Assembly (NCBI RefSeq): GCF_030812335.1
Contig: NZ_JAUSSN010000009.1
Location: forward strand, 62,001 to 126,000
Length of the DNA stretch: 64,000 bases
Direction of reading: 5' to 3'
From: Pseudarthrobacter oxydans
Lineage (GTDB): Bacteria > Actinomycetota > Actinomycetes > Actinomycetales > Micrococcaceae
In this document: positions 27,824-36,362 of the stretch, piece by piece
How the letters are laid out: the number at the start of each line of letters is the position of its first letter
Position numbering within the stretch: position 1 is the stretch's first letter
Made by a program: the position numbers and the translations under genes
The notes under the pieces: model-generated
Told to the model about the DNA's origin: nothing
What the model saw: only the letters and a program-made list of their open reading frames with translations
Databases searched by the model: none

Positions 27824-28069
27824 ATGATAGGAACCGCAGCCGAGTTGCCAGGCCCTCTGATGCCGTCCTTCGGGATCCTAGGATTCTTTTTAATGGTGAA
27901 CGTCGCCCTATTCATTGGCGCATTGATCAGTATCGCGCGGACTAGGAATCACACGACCGGAAGCCAGGTCGTTTGGGCATTGATTGTGTTTGCGTTGCCG
28001 GTCATCGGAGCGTTGACGTGGTTTCTGATTGGGCGCAGATCAAAGAACACTGCCGCTTTGAAACAGTAG
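27824..28069 (+). CDS. PLDc_N-type small membrane protein
   Basis: An 81-aa protein with two hydrophobic segments (FGILGFFLMVNVALFIGALI and VVWALIVFALPVIGALTWFL) and the signature WALIVFALPVIGALTWFLIG, matching the phospholipase D nuclease N-terminal (PLDc_N) domain, which occurs alone as a small membrane protein in actinobacteria. No catalytic domain follows. Its 3' half is overlapped antisense by the gene at 27949-28461. Confidence 0.85.
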   Translation: MIGTAAELPGPLMPSFGILGFFLMVNVALFIGALISIARTRNHTTGSQVVWALIVFALPVIGALTWFLIGRRSKNTAALKQ

Positions 28070-28461
28070 GGACCAACTAGTTTTCCGTCGAATCTCCGCC
28101 GCCTCGGCCGCAGTTCTGGCTGTCGCGGCTCGTCACCCCAAATGCGAAGCGGCAGTTCCTCCGTCAGGGTTCTGATGCCGGTGATGCGGTCCAAATACAC
28201 CGTCTGGATTTCAACAAGCCGGCGCCCCGTCGGGAGGATGCCATGGAAGAGCAACGTCATGCTGGACGTGGACGGGGTTTCATTGGTGATCTGGAGTTCA
28301 ACGTCACCCTCGACGTCGTGTTGAACGGCTAGAGCCAGCATGCTCTCGCTCTGCCAAATGTCGGCTACTCGGTCAACTTCCGGAACAGTTGGATCGTCTT
28401 CCGTTATCAAGAGCATCAGGTCATTCGGATACGACGCGGTGGTCTTCAATAGGTGGCTCAT
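27949..28461 (-). CDS. Hypothetical protein whose 3' end runs antisense into the PLDc_N gene
   Basis: A 170-aa frame starting MSHLLKTTASYPNDLMLLIT, with GGAG nine bases upstream of the ATG at 28461. Residues 1-125 look like a real soluble, beta-rich domain (SMTLLFHGILPTGRRLVEIQ). The last 40 residues are the complement of the PLDc_N gene and are probably read-through of a broken end. It follows the SUFU-domain gene on the same strand, 113 bp downstream. No family recognised. Confidence 0.55.
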   Translation of the reverse strand: MSHLLKTTASYPNDLMLLITEDDPTVPEVDRVADIWQSESMLALAVQHDVEGDVELQITNETPSTSSMTLLFHGILPTGRRLVEIQTVYLDRITGIRTLTEELPLRIWGDEPRQPELRPRRRRFDGKLVGPYCFKAAVFFDLRPIRNHVNAPMTGNANTINAQTTWLPVV

Positions 28462-28574
28462 AGCGAGGGACTCCGTTGAGCGTGAGTGAGCGCGCCGGCA
28501 AGGAATGCTTCCAGTGTCGCAAGAAGCTGGCTCTAATTCCGGCTCGGCGCGGCCGGAATTCCACACGCCGACGG

Positions 28575-29153
28575 CTACGACCGCTCAAGGGCGCGAGGGA
28601 GGGTGCGTCCAAGATCAGAAAGTCTCGGTCTTTCCTCCTCCCACAGGCCAAACAGCCCAGCCAAGCCGTGAACTTTCAAGTAGTCGGCCTCTTCGGCGAA
28701 GACCGGTGTGGCGTCGAGGAAGACGACGTGATTGCCATTTTCCAGTGGCAGCGGAGGAATGAAATCGTCGGTTCTTTCCAGCATCAGCCATGACTTGAAC
28801 GGAAGTCCATCGATGATGCAACCATCCTCGGCTGTCACCAGGTGACCGGGCTCCACGAAGGTTCCGTCGGAAACCAAGTCATTGGCCATCACGGCGAAAG
28901 CCGATCTGAACGCGTCAGTTCCAGACGAGACGCCGGTGAAGAGTTCAAACCCGTGTTCCCTTGCCAACATTCCGTGTATCAGCGCATGGAGTCCCAGGGT
29001 CGCGTAGATATGCACGGGCAGGCGAGATGACCCTTTGGGCCACTCGAGTACGCCGATCGTGCCGGGCGCGTCGACGAAGCGCATGTATTGCGGCTCGCCG
29101 CCGATGTGCGCCCGGTAGTGAGCATCTACGGCATCTATGTTGTCCAAATCCAT
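28575..29153 (-). CDS. Suppressor-of-fused (SUFU) domain protein
   Basis: A 192-aa protein. IHGMLAREHGFELFTGVSSG, then VEPGHLVTAEDGC, LPFKSWLMLE and later FAEEADYLKVHGLAGLF follow the order and spacing of the bacterial SUFU family. Such proteins are often immunity proteins for polymorphic toxins or are found as orphan copies. I prefer the ATG at 29153, which gives the normal family length; the frame is open to 29291. The toxin partner is not visible nearby. Confidence 0.7.
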   Translation of the reverse strand: MDLDNIDAVDAHYRAHIGGEPQYMRFVDAPGTIGVLEWPKGSSRLPVHIYATLGLHALIHGMLAREHGFELFTGVSSGTDAFRSAFAVMANDLVSDGTFVEPGHLVTAEDGCIIDGLPFKSWLMLERTDDFIPPLPLENGNHVVFLDATPVFAEEADYLKVHGLAGLFGLWEEERPRLSDLGRTLPRALERS

Positions 29154-29348
29154 TACCCCCTGTTGTCCTTGACCAGCCCCAGCATAAAGTCTCCACACAA
29201 CGCACCGCTCCAAGCGGTAATCAGGTAGGTCCTGGATGCTGGCGGAGTTCAGGATCCGTTGGGATCCTGTCGTTCGCAGCGGCTCATTCATTGCATGCAG
29301 TTAGGCAAAGTCTGCTCAATGTCAGCACTCGGAGCTACACTGGATGCA

Positions 29349-29364
29349 TCGAACATATATTCGA
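29349..29364. promoter_or_regulatory. LexA (SOS) box upstream of umuDC
   Basis: TCGAACATATATTCGA matches the actinobacterial/Gram-positive consensus TCGAAC-N4-GTTCGA at 11 of 12 fixed positions. It ends 13 bases before the umuD GTG, so LexA binding would block the promoter or translation start region and DNA damage would induce umuDC. Confidence 0.85.
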
Positions 29365-29377
29365 ATAAAGGTGTGTT

Positions 29378-29809
29378 GTGGGCGTAATCATCGGGCCCCG
29401 CGTGATAGACGCGGGCACTTCTCTTCTCTCGGTCCTGATCTCGCCGGTGCCCGTCGCCGCCGGATACCCGTCACCGGCCCAGGACTACTTCGACGGCCGC
29501 ATCGACCTCAACGAGCACCTCATCAAGGACATCACCAGCACCTACGTCGTGCGGGTGTCCGGCGACTCCATGGAGGGCGCGGGCATCAGCGACGGCGACG
29601 AGCTGATCGTCAACCGTGCCCTCGAGCCCCGCGACGGCTGCGTCGTCGTCGCAGTCCTCGACGGCGAACTCACGGTCAAAAGGCTGCGCCTGACGGCGTC
29701 GGGCGTGGTGCTGCAGGCGGACAATCCCCGCTATCCGGATATCCGGGTCCCGGGCCTGTCCGATCTGGTCATCTGGGGCGTCGCGACCCGCTGCCTGCAC
29801 CATGTGTAG
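29378..29809 (+). CDS. umuD: UmuD-type LexA-fold autoprotease
   Basis: A 143-aa S24 peptidase. The self-cleavage site Ala28-Gly29 lies in [11 protein letters not shown], the catalytic Ser64 is in SGDSMEGAG, and Lys101 is in ELTVKRL. No DNA-binding domain is present, which separates UmuD from LexA. After RecA-stimulated cleavage, UmuD' would pair with UmuC. GTG start, preceded by the LexA box. The stop overlaps the umuC start by 8 bp. Confidence 0.93.
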   Translation: MGVIIGPRVIDAGTSLLSVLISPVPVAAGYPSPAQDYFDGRIDLNEHLIKDITSTYVVRVSGDSMEGAGISDGDELIVNRALEPRDGCVVVAVLDGELTVKRLRLTASGVVLQADNPRYPDIRVPGLSDLVIWGVATRCLHHV

Positions 29810-31094
29810 GGCCGGCTCCGGCCGGGGCAGCATCGCCCTGGTGGACGTGAACTGCTTCTATGCCAGCGCCGAACGTGCCTTCGACCCCTCCCTGGAGGGC
29901 CGCCCGCTCGTGGTGCTCTCCAACAACGACGGCTGCGCGGTGACCCGCTCCCCCGAGGCCAAGGCACTCGGGATCCCCCTCGGCGAGCCCTGGTTCAAGC
30001 TCGCACCCCGGGCCAAGGAATGGGGGCTCGTCGCACTGTCCAGCAACTACGAGCTTTACGGGGACATCAGTGCCCGGGTGATGGAACTCCTCGGGCGCTA
30101 CTCGGCCTGGCTGGAGATCTACAGCATCGACGAGGCGTTCCTGGGCGTCAGCGGCACCCCGGAGGAGCTCCACCGGCTGGGCCACACCATGAAAACGGCG
30201 GTCCGCCGGAACGTCGGTGTCCCCGTCTGCGTCGGCCTCGCCGGCACCAAGACACTGGCCAAGCTGGCCAACAAGTGGGCCAAACACAATCCGGCGTTCG
30301 ACGGCGTCTGCCACTGGGAGGCCGTGCCCGTGGCCCAGCAGGAGAAGCTGATGGCGGGCCTGTCCGTCGTCGAACTCTGGGGAGTCGCGGCGCGGCTGAC
30401 CAAACGGCTCAACGCCCTGGGAATCCACTCGATCCTGGACCTCGCGCGAGCGGACCCGGTCACGATCCGGGACCGTTTCTCTGTGGTGCTGATGCGGACC
30501 GTCCTGGAACTCCGGGGAACTGCCTGCATCCCCTTGGAGGAGGAAAGGGTCGGCCGCGACCAGCTGATCTTCAGCCGTTCCTTCGCCACCCCGATCACCA
30601 CCGGCGCCGGGCTGCGCCAGGTCCTCGGCGTTTACGCCCAGCAGGCCAGTGCACGGCTGGCCAGGCACGGACTGCAGGCAAAGGTGCTGACCGCGTTTGC
30701 CGCCACGTCCCACTACAGCCAGCACGCCAGCTCCTACCCTTCGGTGTGCGTCCCGCTGCCGATGCCCACAGCTGACCCGGTCCTCCTGGCGAGGGCGGCC
30801 TACGCGCTGCTCCCCAGGGTCGACGACGGCCTCCGGTACGTCCGCGCGGGGATCATGGTCACCGATCTGCGCCCCACCGGAAACCAGGCGCCCCTGGCGA
30901 TCTTCGAGAACCCGCACGAGGAACGCGGCATCGGCTCGCTGCTGGAGCAGGTCAGCCGCAGGTACGGGCGCGGCTCCATCGGGCTCGGCCACGCCGGAAT
31001 CCGGGGCGGGCCGGACTGGACCATGAGACGCGACATGCTGTCCCCCCGGTACACGACCCACTGGGCCGAGCTTCCCGTCGTCAAAGCCGGGTGA
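29802..31094 (+). CDS. umuC: UmuC, DNA polymerase V catalytic subunit
   Basis: A 430-aa Y-family translesion polymerase. Catalytic motifs are [16 protein letters not shown] near residue 12 and YSIDEAFLG near residue 108, with the thumb and little-finger domains after it. The end, [19 protein letters not shown], is the DUF4113 tail typical of UmuC. Transcribed with umuD under LexA control, giving an SOS mutagenesis operon. Confidence 0.95.
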   Translation: MCRAGSGRGSIALVDVNCFYASAERAFDPSLEGRPLVVLSNNDGCAVTRSPEAKALGIPLGEPWFKLAPRAKEWGLVALSSNYELYGDISARVMELLGRYSAWLEIYSIDEAFLGVSGTPEELHRLGHTMKTAVRRNVGVPVCVGLAGTKTLAKLANKWAKHNPAFDGVCHWEAVPVAQQEKLMAGLSVVELWGVAARLTKRLNALGIHSILDLARADPVTIRDRFSVVLMRTVLELRGTACIPLEEERVGRDQLIFSRSFATPITTGAGLRQVLGVYAQQASARLARHGLQAKVLTAFAATSHYSQHASSYPSVCVPLPMPTADPVLLARAAYALLPRVDDGLRYVRAGIMVTDLRPTGNQAPLAIFENPHEERGIGSLLEQVSRRYGRGSIGLGHAGIRGGPDWTMRRDMLSPRYTTHWAELPVVKAG

Positions 31095-31134
31095 CTGCCC
31101 GGGACGGCCGCCAGCAGCCGGGTACAGACAGGGG

Positions 31135-32079
31135 TCAGCCGGTCCTAGCCAGCGCCTGCTGCAGAAAGGAGTCGAGGACCCGGCCGGCGTTCTCCTGCAT
31201 GCGCCGGGTCTCCTCGGCGGCAAGCTGCGTGCACTTGGGTCCGTGCAGCCGTTCGCCCAGGTAAAGCAAGGCCGCCAGGACCTCAGAGAGCTCGGTGTTT
31301 CCTTCAGCGCGCTGCCGCAACAATCTCAAGTGGGCCGCCTGCAGGGCCGGGCCCGGGGCGCAGCCCAGGTCGCGGTCGAACAGCCGGCGGCAGCGTTCAT
31401 AGGCGGACAGGCCCTCCACGGGCAGCCCCGCCTGCTCATATCCCGCGACAAGGATGGTCCACGCACGTTCATTGAGCGGCTCGGACCGGACGGCGGTCTG
31501 TGCCAGCGAAATGGCGAGCTCGGGTTTGTCGAGGAATGCTGCGGTCTCTGCCGCGAGAATCAGGGCGGCGACCTTCTCGGCTGCGTGGCGGGTCCGCGCC
31601 TCCTCTGCCCAGTCGGCGTCGAGTTCGAAGCCCAGCAGCGGCTCTGCGGCCAGTTCCAGGGCTTGCATCGAGAGGGCATGCGCCTCGGCCGGCGCGGACC
31701 GCCGGGCCGCGCGGACGAGACCGTGGAACTCCGACAGATCGAGCTCCACCAGCTGTGGATCGAGCACGTAGCCGCCGTTCGCAGTGCGGAGCGGACCCGA
31801 CTTGGTGTTGCCTGGCTGGATCGCCCGGCGAATGCCGCTGACGTAGCTCTCCAGGGTGGCGACCGCGCCGTCGCTGGCCTGCGGTCCCCAGAGAAGCTCC
31901 ACGAGGCGGGTCTTGGACACGGGTGTCCCCAGACTTAGTAAAAGGATCTCCAGAATGTGCCGCGGCTTGCAGCCTCCCATGTCCGCTGCCCTGAGTACTG
32001 CGCCATTTCGCCGGACCTCGAATGTTCCGAATAGTCGCACCGAAATTGCCGGTGTGGAACCGCCCACTTTATCCACCAT
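31135..32079 (-). CDS. SARP/AfsR-type transcriptional activator
   Basis: A 314-aa regulator. Residues 10-100 are an OmpR-type winged helix (VRLFGTFEVRRNGAVLRAAD, KPRHILEILLLSLG, LVELLWG), followed by a bacterial transcriptional activator domain with TPR-like helices (AISLAQTAVRSEPLNERAWT, LSAYERCRRLF). This is a SARP without an ATPase module. GGAG is just upstream of the ATG. It is 40 bp from the umuC stop, convergent. No secondary-metabolite cluster is in the window, so its target is unknown. Confidence 0.92.
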   Translation of the reverse strand: MVDKVGGSTPAISVRLFGTFEVRRNGAVLRAADMGGCKPRHILEILLLSLGTPVSKTRLVELLWGPQASDGAVATLESYVSGIRRAIQPGNTKSGPLRTANGGYVLDPQLVELDLSEFHGLVRAARRSAPAEAHALSMQALELAAEPLLGFELDADWAEEARTRHAAEKVAALILAAETAAFLDKPELAISLAQTAVRSEPLNERAWTILVAGYEQAGLPVEGLSAYERCRRLFDRDLGCAPGPALQAAHLRLLRQRAEGNTELSEVLAALLYLGERLHGPKCTQLAAEETRRMQENAGRVLDSFLQQALARTG

Positions 32080-32429
32080 GATCTCCGATTTCCCCAGGCA
32101 TCATTTATTCGTATTCGGAGAGCCAGAAGGAATTATAGGAACGCCGTGCTGAGACTCACTTCCTTCGGCTTTCTAGGAAAACCGTGACACGCCAAATGGG
32201 GCGCAACAAGGAATGCAGCTACCCGTTCCCTAACCGCGCGGAAAGTCGGGTACACCCTGGAGGACCGCCAAGTATCCGGCACAAGTTATGCGAGTACAGG
32301 AGCTGTCGGGCAAGTATCTTCAGTCACAGCTGCCGCCAACTCATCGGGTAGGCGGCTTTATCACTCCCTGTAAACAAAGGCCAGGAACATTGCCGCCGGC
32401 CGGAACGCTCCGGCGGTGGCGGGCGGCTG
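32080..32429. other. 350-bp gap between two minus-strand genes
   Basis: It holds the upstream region of the SARP gene at its left and the downstream region of the protease at its right. A hairpin with CCGCCGG and CCGGCGG arms lies at 32393-32416 beside the protease stop; there is no T tract. Base composition is more AT-rich around 32080-32160. No coding sequence is supported. Confidence 0.55.
32393..32416 (-). terminator. Possible hairpin terminator of the protease gene
   Basis: A 7-bp GC stem (CCGCCGG ... CCGGCGG, 10-base loop) just after the protease stop codon. The minus strand lacks a clear U run, so it is at best a weak terminator or a stabilising 3' hairpin. Confidence 0.35.
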
Positions 32430-33410
32430 CTACTTCTCGGTCATTTCCTCAGGGACGGCGAGTACCCGCATTTCCGTTCCGTCACGCAGCACCGCCAGCT
32501 CGAGCGGTACGCCAATTGCTTCGGCAAACAGCAGCTTTTGCAGACTTTCCGCATTGGAAACGGCCTTTTCGCCGACGTTGATAAGCACATCGCCCGCCCG
32601 GAGTCCCGACCGCTCGGCGGGTGAACCGGGCAGTACCTCAACGACGAGCAACCCTTCGCGGTGCCCGGTCCGGACCACTGCACTGGGCTGCAACTGGACC
32701 GGGGTGTTGACGAGGCCGAGATAGGCCCGGCGGACGCGGCCGTCCTTCAGCAGCGCCGCAATGATCCGGCGCGACGTGGCGTTGACCGGAACAGCCAGAC
32801 CCAGCCCGGCGCCGGCCACCGCGGTGTTAATGCCAACGATTCTTCCCCGCGAGTCGGCGAGTGCCCCTCCGGAGCTTCCCGGGTTGAGGGCAGCGTCAGT
32901 CTGGATGACGTCCTCAATCATGCGCCTGTTACGACCGGACCAGACCGGGATGGAACGGCCCAGTCCGCTGACCACACCGGCGGTCACCGAGCCCGAGAGT
33001 CCCAGGGGGTTTCCGACGGCTATGACCAGCTGCCCGACCTTGAGCGACTCCGCATCGCCAAGCTCCGCCGGGGCCGCGGTCGGGGCCCTGCCGTGAACAA
33101 CAGCCAGGTCCGAGAGGGGATCCGAGCCGACCACCTCCACCGCAGTGCGGGTCCCGTCGGAGTACACCGCACTGCCGCGCTGGGCACCACCCACCACGTG
33201 AGCGTTGGTGAGGAGGTACCCGTCCGAAGTGAACAGGACGGCGGAGCCGGCGCCCATGCGGAACTGGCCGTGCCGGCCGGCGCCGCCCACTTCGAGCGCT
33301 GCCACGTGGGGGGTCACAGCAGCGGCTACGCGAATGACCGTTGCAGAGTATGAATCGAGCGGGTCCTCGGACGCCTCGGCGGCGGGGACCCGATTGGTGG
33401 CAGTGGCCAC
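32430..33410 (-). CDS. HtrA-like S1C serine protease with PDZ domain, no export signal
   Basis: A 326-aa protein with trypsin-fold triad His71 (LLTNAHVV), Asp101 (SDPLSDLAVV) and Ser180 (NPGSSGGAL), then one PDZ domain (GLLVVEVLPGSPAERSGLRA, then GDVLI). AGGAGGTGCGCT in front of the GTG at 33410 fixes the start. No signal peptide or membrane helix exists, unlike classic DegP/HtrA, so it should act in the cytoplasm. Confidence 0.92.
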   Translation of the reverse strand: MATATNRVPAAEASEDPLDSYSATVIRVAAAVTPHVAALEVGGAGRHGQFRMGAGSAVLFTSDGYLLTNAHVVGGAQRGSAVYSDGTRTAVEVVGSDPLSDLAVVHGRAPTAAPAELGDAESLKVGQLVIAVGNPLGLSGSVTAGVVSGLGRSIPVWSGRNRRMIEDVIQTDAALNPGSSGGALADSRGRIVGINTAVAGAGLGLAVPVNATSRRIIAALLKDGRVRRAYLGLVNTPVQLQPSAVVRTGHREGLLVVEVLPGSPAERSGLRAGDVLINVGEKAVSNAESLQKLLFAEAIGVPLELAVLRDGTEMRVLAVPEEMTEK

Positions 33411-33591
33411 AGCGCACCTCCTGAATCTGGTACTTATTCAAGTCAACCACCGGCCTGTCCGGGGTAGTCCGGCGCTCCCTACGCCCTCAGAGAAATACCC
33501 CGGATGTCATGCCACCCGGGCGGCGGTTCATGCTGCAGGCAATCCGCCGCTAGGCTCAGAGGATCAGCCTTTCAGCAACAGGAGAACCTAC

Positions 33592-34095
33592 GTGAACCCA
33601 GCGTCCGCTTCACCCGATCCGCTGCCTGCGCTGGGCCTAAGCTGGGGCATCAAGCGCAGCTTCATCGACTACATCACCAGCCTGCCGGACGGGTCCGTTT
33701 CAGCGACCGAGGGTGCGACGGTGGCCGGGTCGTCCCTCTTCTGCTTCAGCCCAGAATCGTCCGACTACGACGTCGCCCGCGGCACCGGCGTGCTGCGCTT
33801 CCGGGGTGACGTCCGGCTCGCCGGCCACCACGGCATGCTGCTGGTCCGGCTGCTGGACCCGTGGATCACTTTCACGGGCGGCAGCGGCGTGCTCTCCATC
33901 AGCACCGGCGACGGCGGCGGCCATGACCGCACCGTCGTCGCATTCCTCAGCCCGTCGAAACCCCGGCTCACCGACGGCTCGCTGGTCTGGGACCACGTCG
34001 ACGTCGTCATCTCCCCGGAAGGGTCAGACCTCTTCGACGGCCAGTATGCCGCCGGGCAGCCGATGGATCCGCTCTTCATCCGGGTCACCAGCTAG
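33592..34095 (+). CDS. Stand-alone HtaA heme-binding domain protein
   Basis: A 167-aa protein made of one HtaA domain: LGLSWGIKRSFIDYITSLPD at the start, LAGHHGMLLVRLLDPWI in the middle and a C-terminal strand-rich part. The Ser and Tyr four residues apart in SFIDY, and the His pair in GHHGM, occupy the places of heme ligands known from corynebacterial HtaA. A GTG start follows AGGAGAACCTAC. There is no signal peptide or anchor, unusual for a family that captures heme at the cell surface. Confidence 0.88.
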   Translation: MNPASASPDPLPALGLSWGIKRSFIDYITSLPDGSVSATEGATVAGSSLFCFSPESSDYDVARGTGVLRFRGDVRLAGHHGMLLVRLLDPWITFTGGSGVLSISTGDGGGHDRTVVAFLSPSKPRLTDGSLVWDHVDVVISPEGSDLFDGQYAAGQPMDPLFIRVTS

Positions 34096-34121
34096 CCCTG
34101 GCGTAGTCAGTCCTGGGGCTC

Positions 34122-34388
34122 CTAAACGTCGCCGTGTGCTTGTGGCACCGGGGCAGCGGAACCGAACAACCACCCGGAGACGTCGCTGCGCAGGACAAAG
34201 TGAGGTCCGCCCGTGGCGCTGACGCTTCCGGTGGGAACGTAGTACCCACGTCCCGCGCCCGGACCGCCCGCTGCGCGGTCGAGGGCATCGGTGAGCTGCC
34301 TCGGCAGATGCCCTGCCGGGCCGAGGGCCCGGAGGCCGTCAAATTCCTCTGGCGTGAGCCTCCCGAGTACTGCGGCGATATCGGCCAT
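34122..34388 (-). CDS. Small hypothetical protein
   Basis: An 88-aa soluble protein, MADIAAVLGRLTPEEFDGLR at the start, then a Gly-rich middle. GAAGGG lies seven bases upstream of the ATG at 34388. It is convergent with the HtaA gene, 26 bp apart. No family recognised. Confidence 0.6.
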   Translation of the reverse strand: MADIAAVLGRLTPEEFDGLRALGPAGHLPRQLTDALDRAAGGPGAGRGYYVPTGSVSATGGPHFVLRSDVSGWLFGSAAPVPQAHGDV

Positions 34389-34648
34389 CACGGATCCCTT
34401 CTGGCGGACGGTGCTTGAAGAATCAGCCTAGGACCGCGGCATGAACGGCACGTGAAATCCGGACGAAGATCGTCGAACACCTGCACGGCCCCGGCGGCAG
34501 CCGCGCACCGGTGGCGGTTTCGCTGGTGTGAGTGCCGGTGTTGTGAGTGTCACTGCAGGCAGTCCCCGTACACCCAGCCAATTAACGGATAGATGCTGTA
34601 CCGTTCTATCCCGGGAAACCCAGAACAACGGAATCGAGAATTAACCAG

Positions 34649-34951
34649 GTGGCAACCGACTATGACGAAGTCCGATCCGACGTTGCGGAATCACGCAACG
34701 CCTCGCTGGAGGCACTTCGCTCCGCGAATGCTCCGGACGCCCGGAGCGTAACCCGCGAGCTCGATGAGGCTGACACCTCCGAGGGCGTGGAACTGCCGGG
34801 CGCCGACCTGTCCGGCGAGGAACTGACGGTCACCGTCATTCCGCAGAAGGACGACGAGTTCACGTGCTACTCCTGCTTCCTCGTCCGGCACCGCTCGCAA
34901 CTCGCCCGCGAGAAGGCAGGGCATTCGTACTGCGCTGACTGCATGAGCTAA
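34649..34951 (+). CDS. DUF4193 zinc-ribbon-like protein (copy 1)
   Basis: A 100-aa acidic protein, ATDYDEVRSDVAESRNASLE at the N-terminus, ending in CYSCFLVRHRSQLAREK and a final CADC. The two CxxC pairs look like a zinc ribbon. The GTG start has its exact counterpart in the second copy at 62658-62960, also 100 aa. DUF4193 proteins are widespread, highly expressed small actinobacterial proteins of unknown function. Confidence 0.92.
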   Translation: MATDYDEVRSDVAESRNASLEALRSANAPDARSVTRELDEADTSEGVELPGADLSGEELTVTVIPQKDDEFTCYSCFLVRHRSQLAREKAGHSYCADCMS

Positions 34952-35066
34952 ACGCCGCTTCACATTTCGGCCACAACGCCGCCGCGAATGCCTGGCCCGG
35001 ACACGTTCCGATACGCTCCTCTTTGACGATGCGGCGCCTGCCGGCACGGAGCCGGAGGCGGGAATC

Positions 35067-36362
35067 ATGCGGAACTGGACCACCAGGCCGGAGGACCCTC
35101 CGGGCGTGGCTGACGCCGCCGCGGATGGCCAGTCTGCTTTTGACAGCTCCGGGACCGGTACGTCCGGGTCCGGAGCTGTTGGGGTTGGCGGCGGAACCCC
35201 ACACCCAGGGCGCGGCTGGAGTCTGAAGACAGAATGGTCGAGGGCCTTCGCCCTGATGCTGGTGGCGCTGCTCGTGGGGGCTCTGGCAACAATTGTCGGC
35301 GTCCGGGGCGTTGCGGACCAGGTCCAGGAAACGGCCGCCCAGCTCCAAAATGTGTCGGATACCGTCGCGGAGCTGCGCTCCGCCCTCGACGCCCACGAAC
35401 TGGCCGGCCACCGGCTCCTGTCCGGCGCCCCGGTCGACCGGCCGGCGTTCCTGCAACAGCAGCGGGACCTTGCCCACCGCTTCGATGACGCCATCCTGTC
35501 CCTGCCGGCGGAGCGGGACATGGGCGCCGCCGCGGGCGAGGCCCGCGCGGAGTGGCAGAACAGCCTCACGGAACACGGACTGTGGGATGACCAGGTGCAG
35601 GGCCTCACGGGAAACCGGGTAGCGGAGTCTCCAGGGCTCGCCGCGTCCGGCGCCGGCGTCCGTTCCCTGCTGGATGGGATCCAGCGGTCAGCCCTGGAAT
35701 CGATGGAATCCGGTCTGGCCTACAGCGCCGAACTCCAGCAGATGGTGATCGCAGCCCGCAGCGCCTTGTTCGGGCTGGCGGCTGCCGGCGTCGTCTACTT
35801 CCGCAGCCGAATGGTCAGGTTCCTGATCCGGCCCATCGAGGGCCTGCACAGCGGCGTTCTCAAACTGAAAACCGGCGACTACAGCCACCGTATCGCCGTC
35901 GTCCGGCACGACGAACTCGGCGAACTGGCCACGGCGTTCAATGCCATGGCCGCCGCGGTCCACGACAGCCACCAGGTGCTGACGCACCGCGCCACCCATG
36001 ATCCACTGACCGGACTGGCCAACCGTGCCGCGTTGACGGGGCGTCTCGCGGCCACCTTCAAGCCCGGTTCAGAACCCAGGTTCCGGCACGAGGGCCTGCT
36101 GATCATTGACGTCGACGACTTCAAGGATGTCAACGACTCACTCGGGCACGACGGCGGAGACGCGCTTCTGGTTCAGCTTGCCGGCCGCCTGCAGGGTTGC
36201 GTGCGGGCCCACGACCTTGCCGCCCGCCTCGGCGGGGATGAATTTGCCATCGTTGTCGCGGACGACGCCGACGGATCCGTCACAGCCGCTATCGCGGAAC
36301 GGATTCATGACGCGCTGCGGCAACCGTTCTCCGTCGGTGACGTGCGTTTAAGGTTTCAGTGA
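35067..36362 (+). CDS. GGDEF-EAL signalling protein, first half (broken by frameshift)
   Basis: A 431-codon frame. A membrane helix (FALMLVALLVGALATIVGV) near residue 60, a periplasmic or sensor helical part, a second helix near 230, a HAMP domain (RPIEGLHSGVLKLKTGDYSH) near 255, then a GGDEF domain with intact GGDEF at 389-393. The frame stops at 36360-36362, just before the last strand of GGDEF. In the next frame that missing strand, VSMGAALRQPETGE, follows directly. GGAGG precedes the ATG. Diguanylate cyclase activity would need the restored frame. Confidence 0.9.
   Translation: MRNWTTRPEDPPGVADAAADGQSAFDSSGTGTSGSGAVGVGGGTPHPGRGWSLKTEWSRAFALMLVALLVGALATIVGVRGVADQVQETAAQLQNVSDTVAELRSALDAHELAGHRLLSGAPVDRPAFLQQQRDLAHRFDDAILSLPAERDMGAAAGEARAEWQNSLTEHGLWDDQVQGLTGNRVAESPGLAASGAGVRSLLDGIQRSALESMESGLAYSAELQQMVIAARSALFGLAAAGVVYFRSRMVRFLIRPIEGLHSGVLKLKTGDYSHRIAVVRHDELGELATAFNAMAAAVHDSHQVLTHRATHDPLTGLANRAALTGRLAATFKPGSEPRFRHEGLLIIDVDDFKDVNDSLGHDGGDALLVQLAGRLQGCVRAHDLAARLGGDEFAIVVADDADGSVTAAIAERIHDALRQPFSVGDVRLRFQ

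Noticed and set aside
31135..32079. Marker of a secondary-metabolite cluster
   Set aside because: A SARP regulator alone is not enough; no polyketide, peptide or terpene assembly genes lie within reach in this window.
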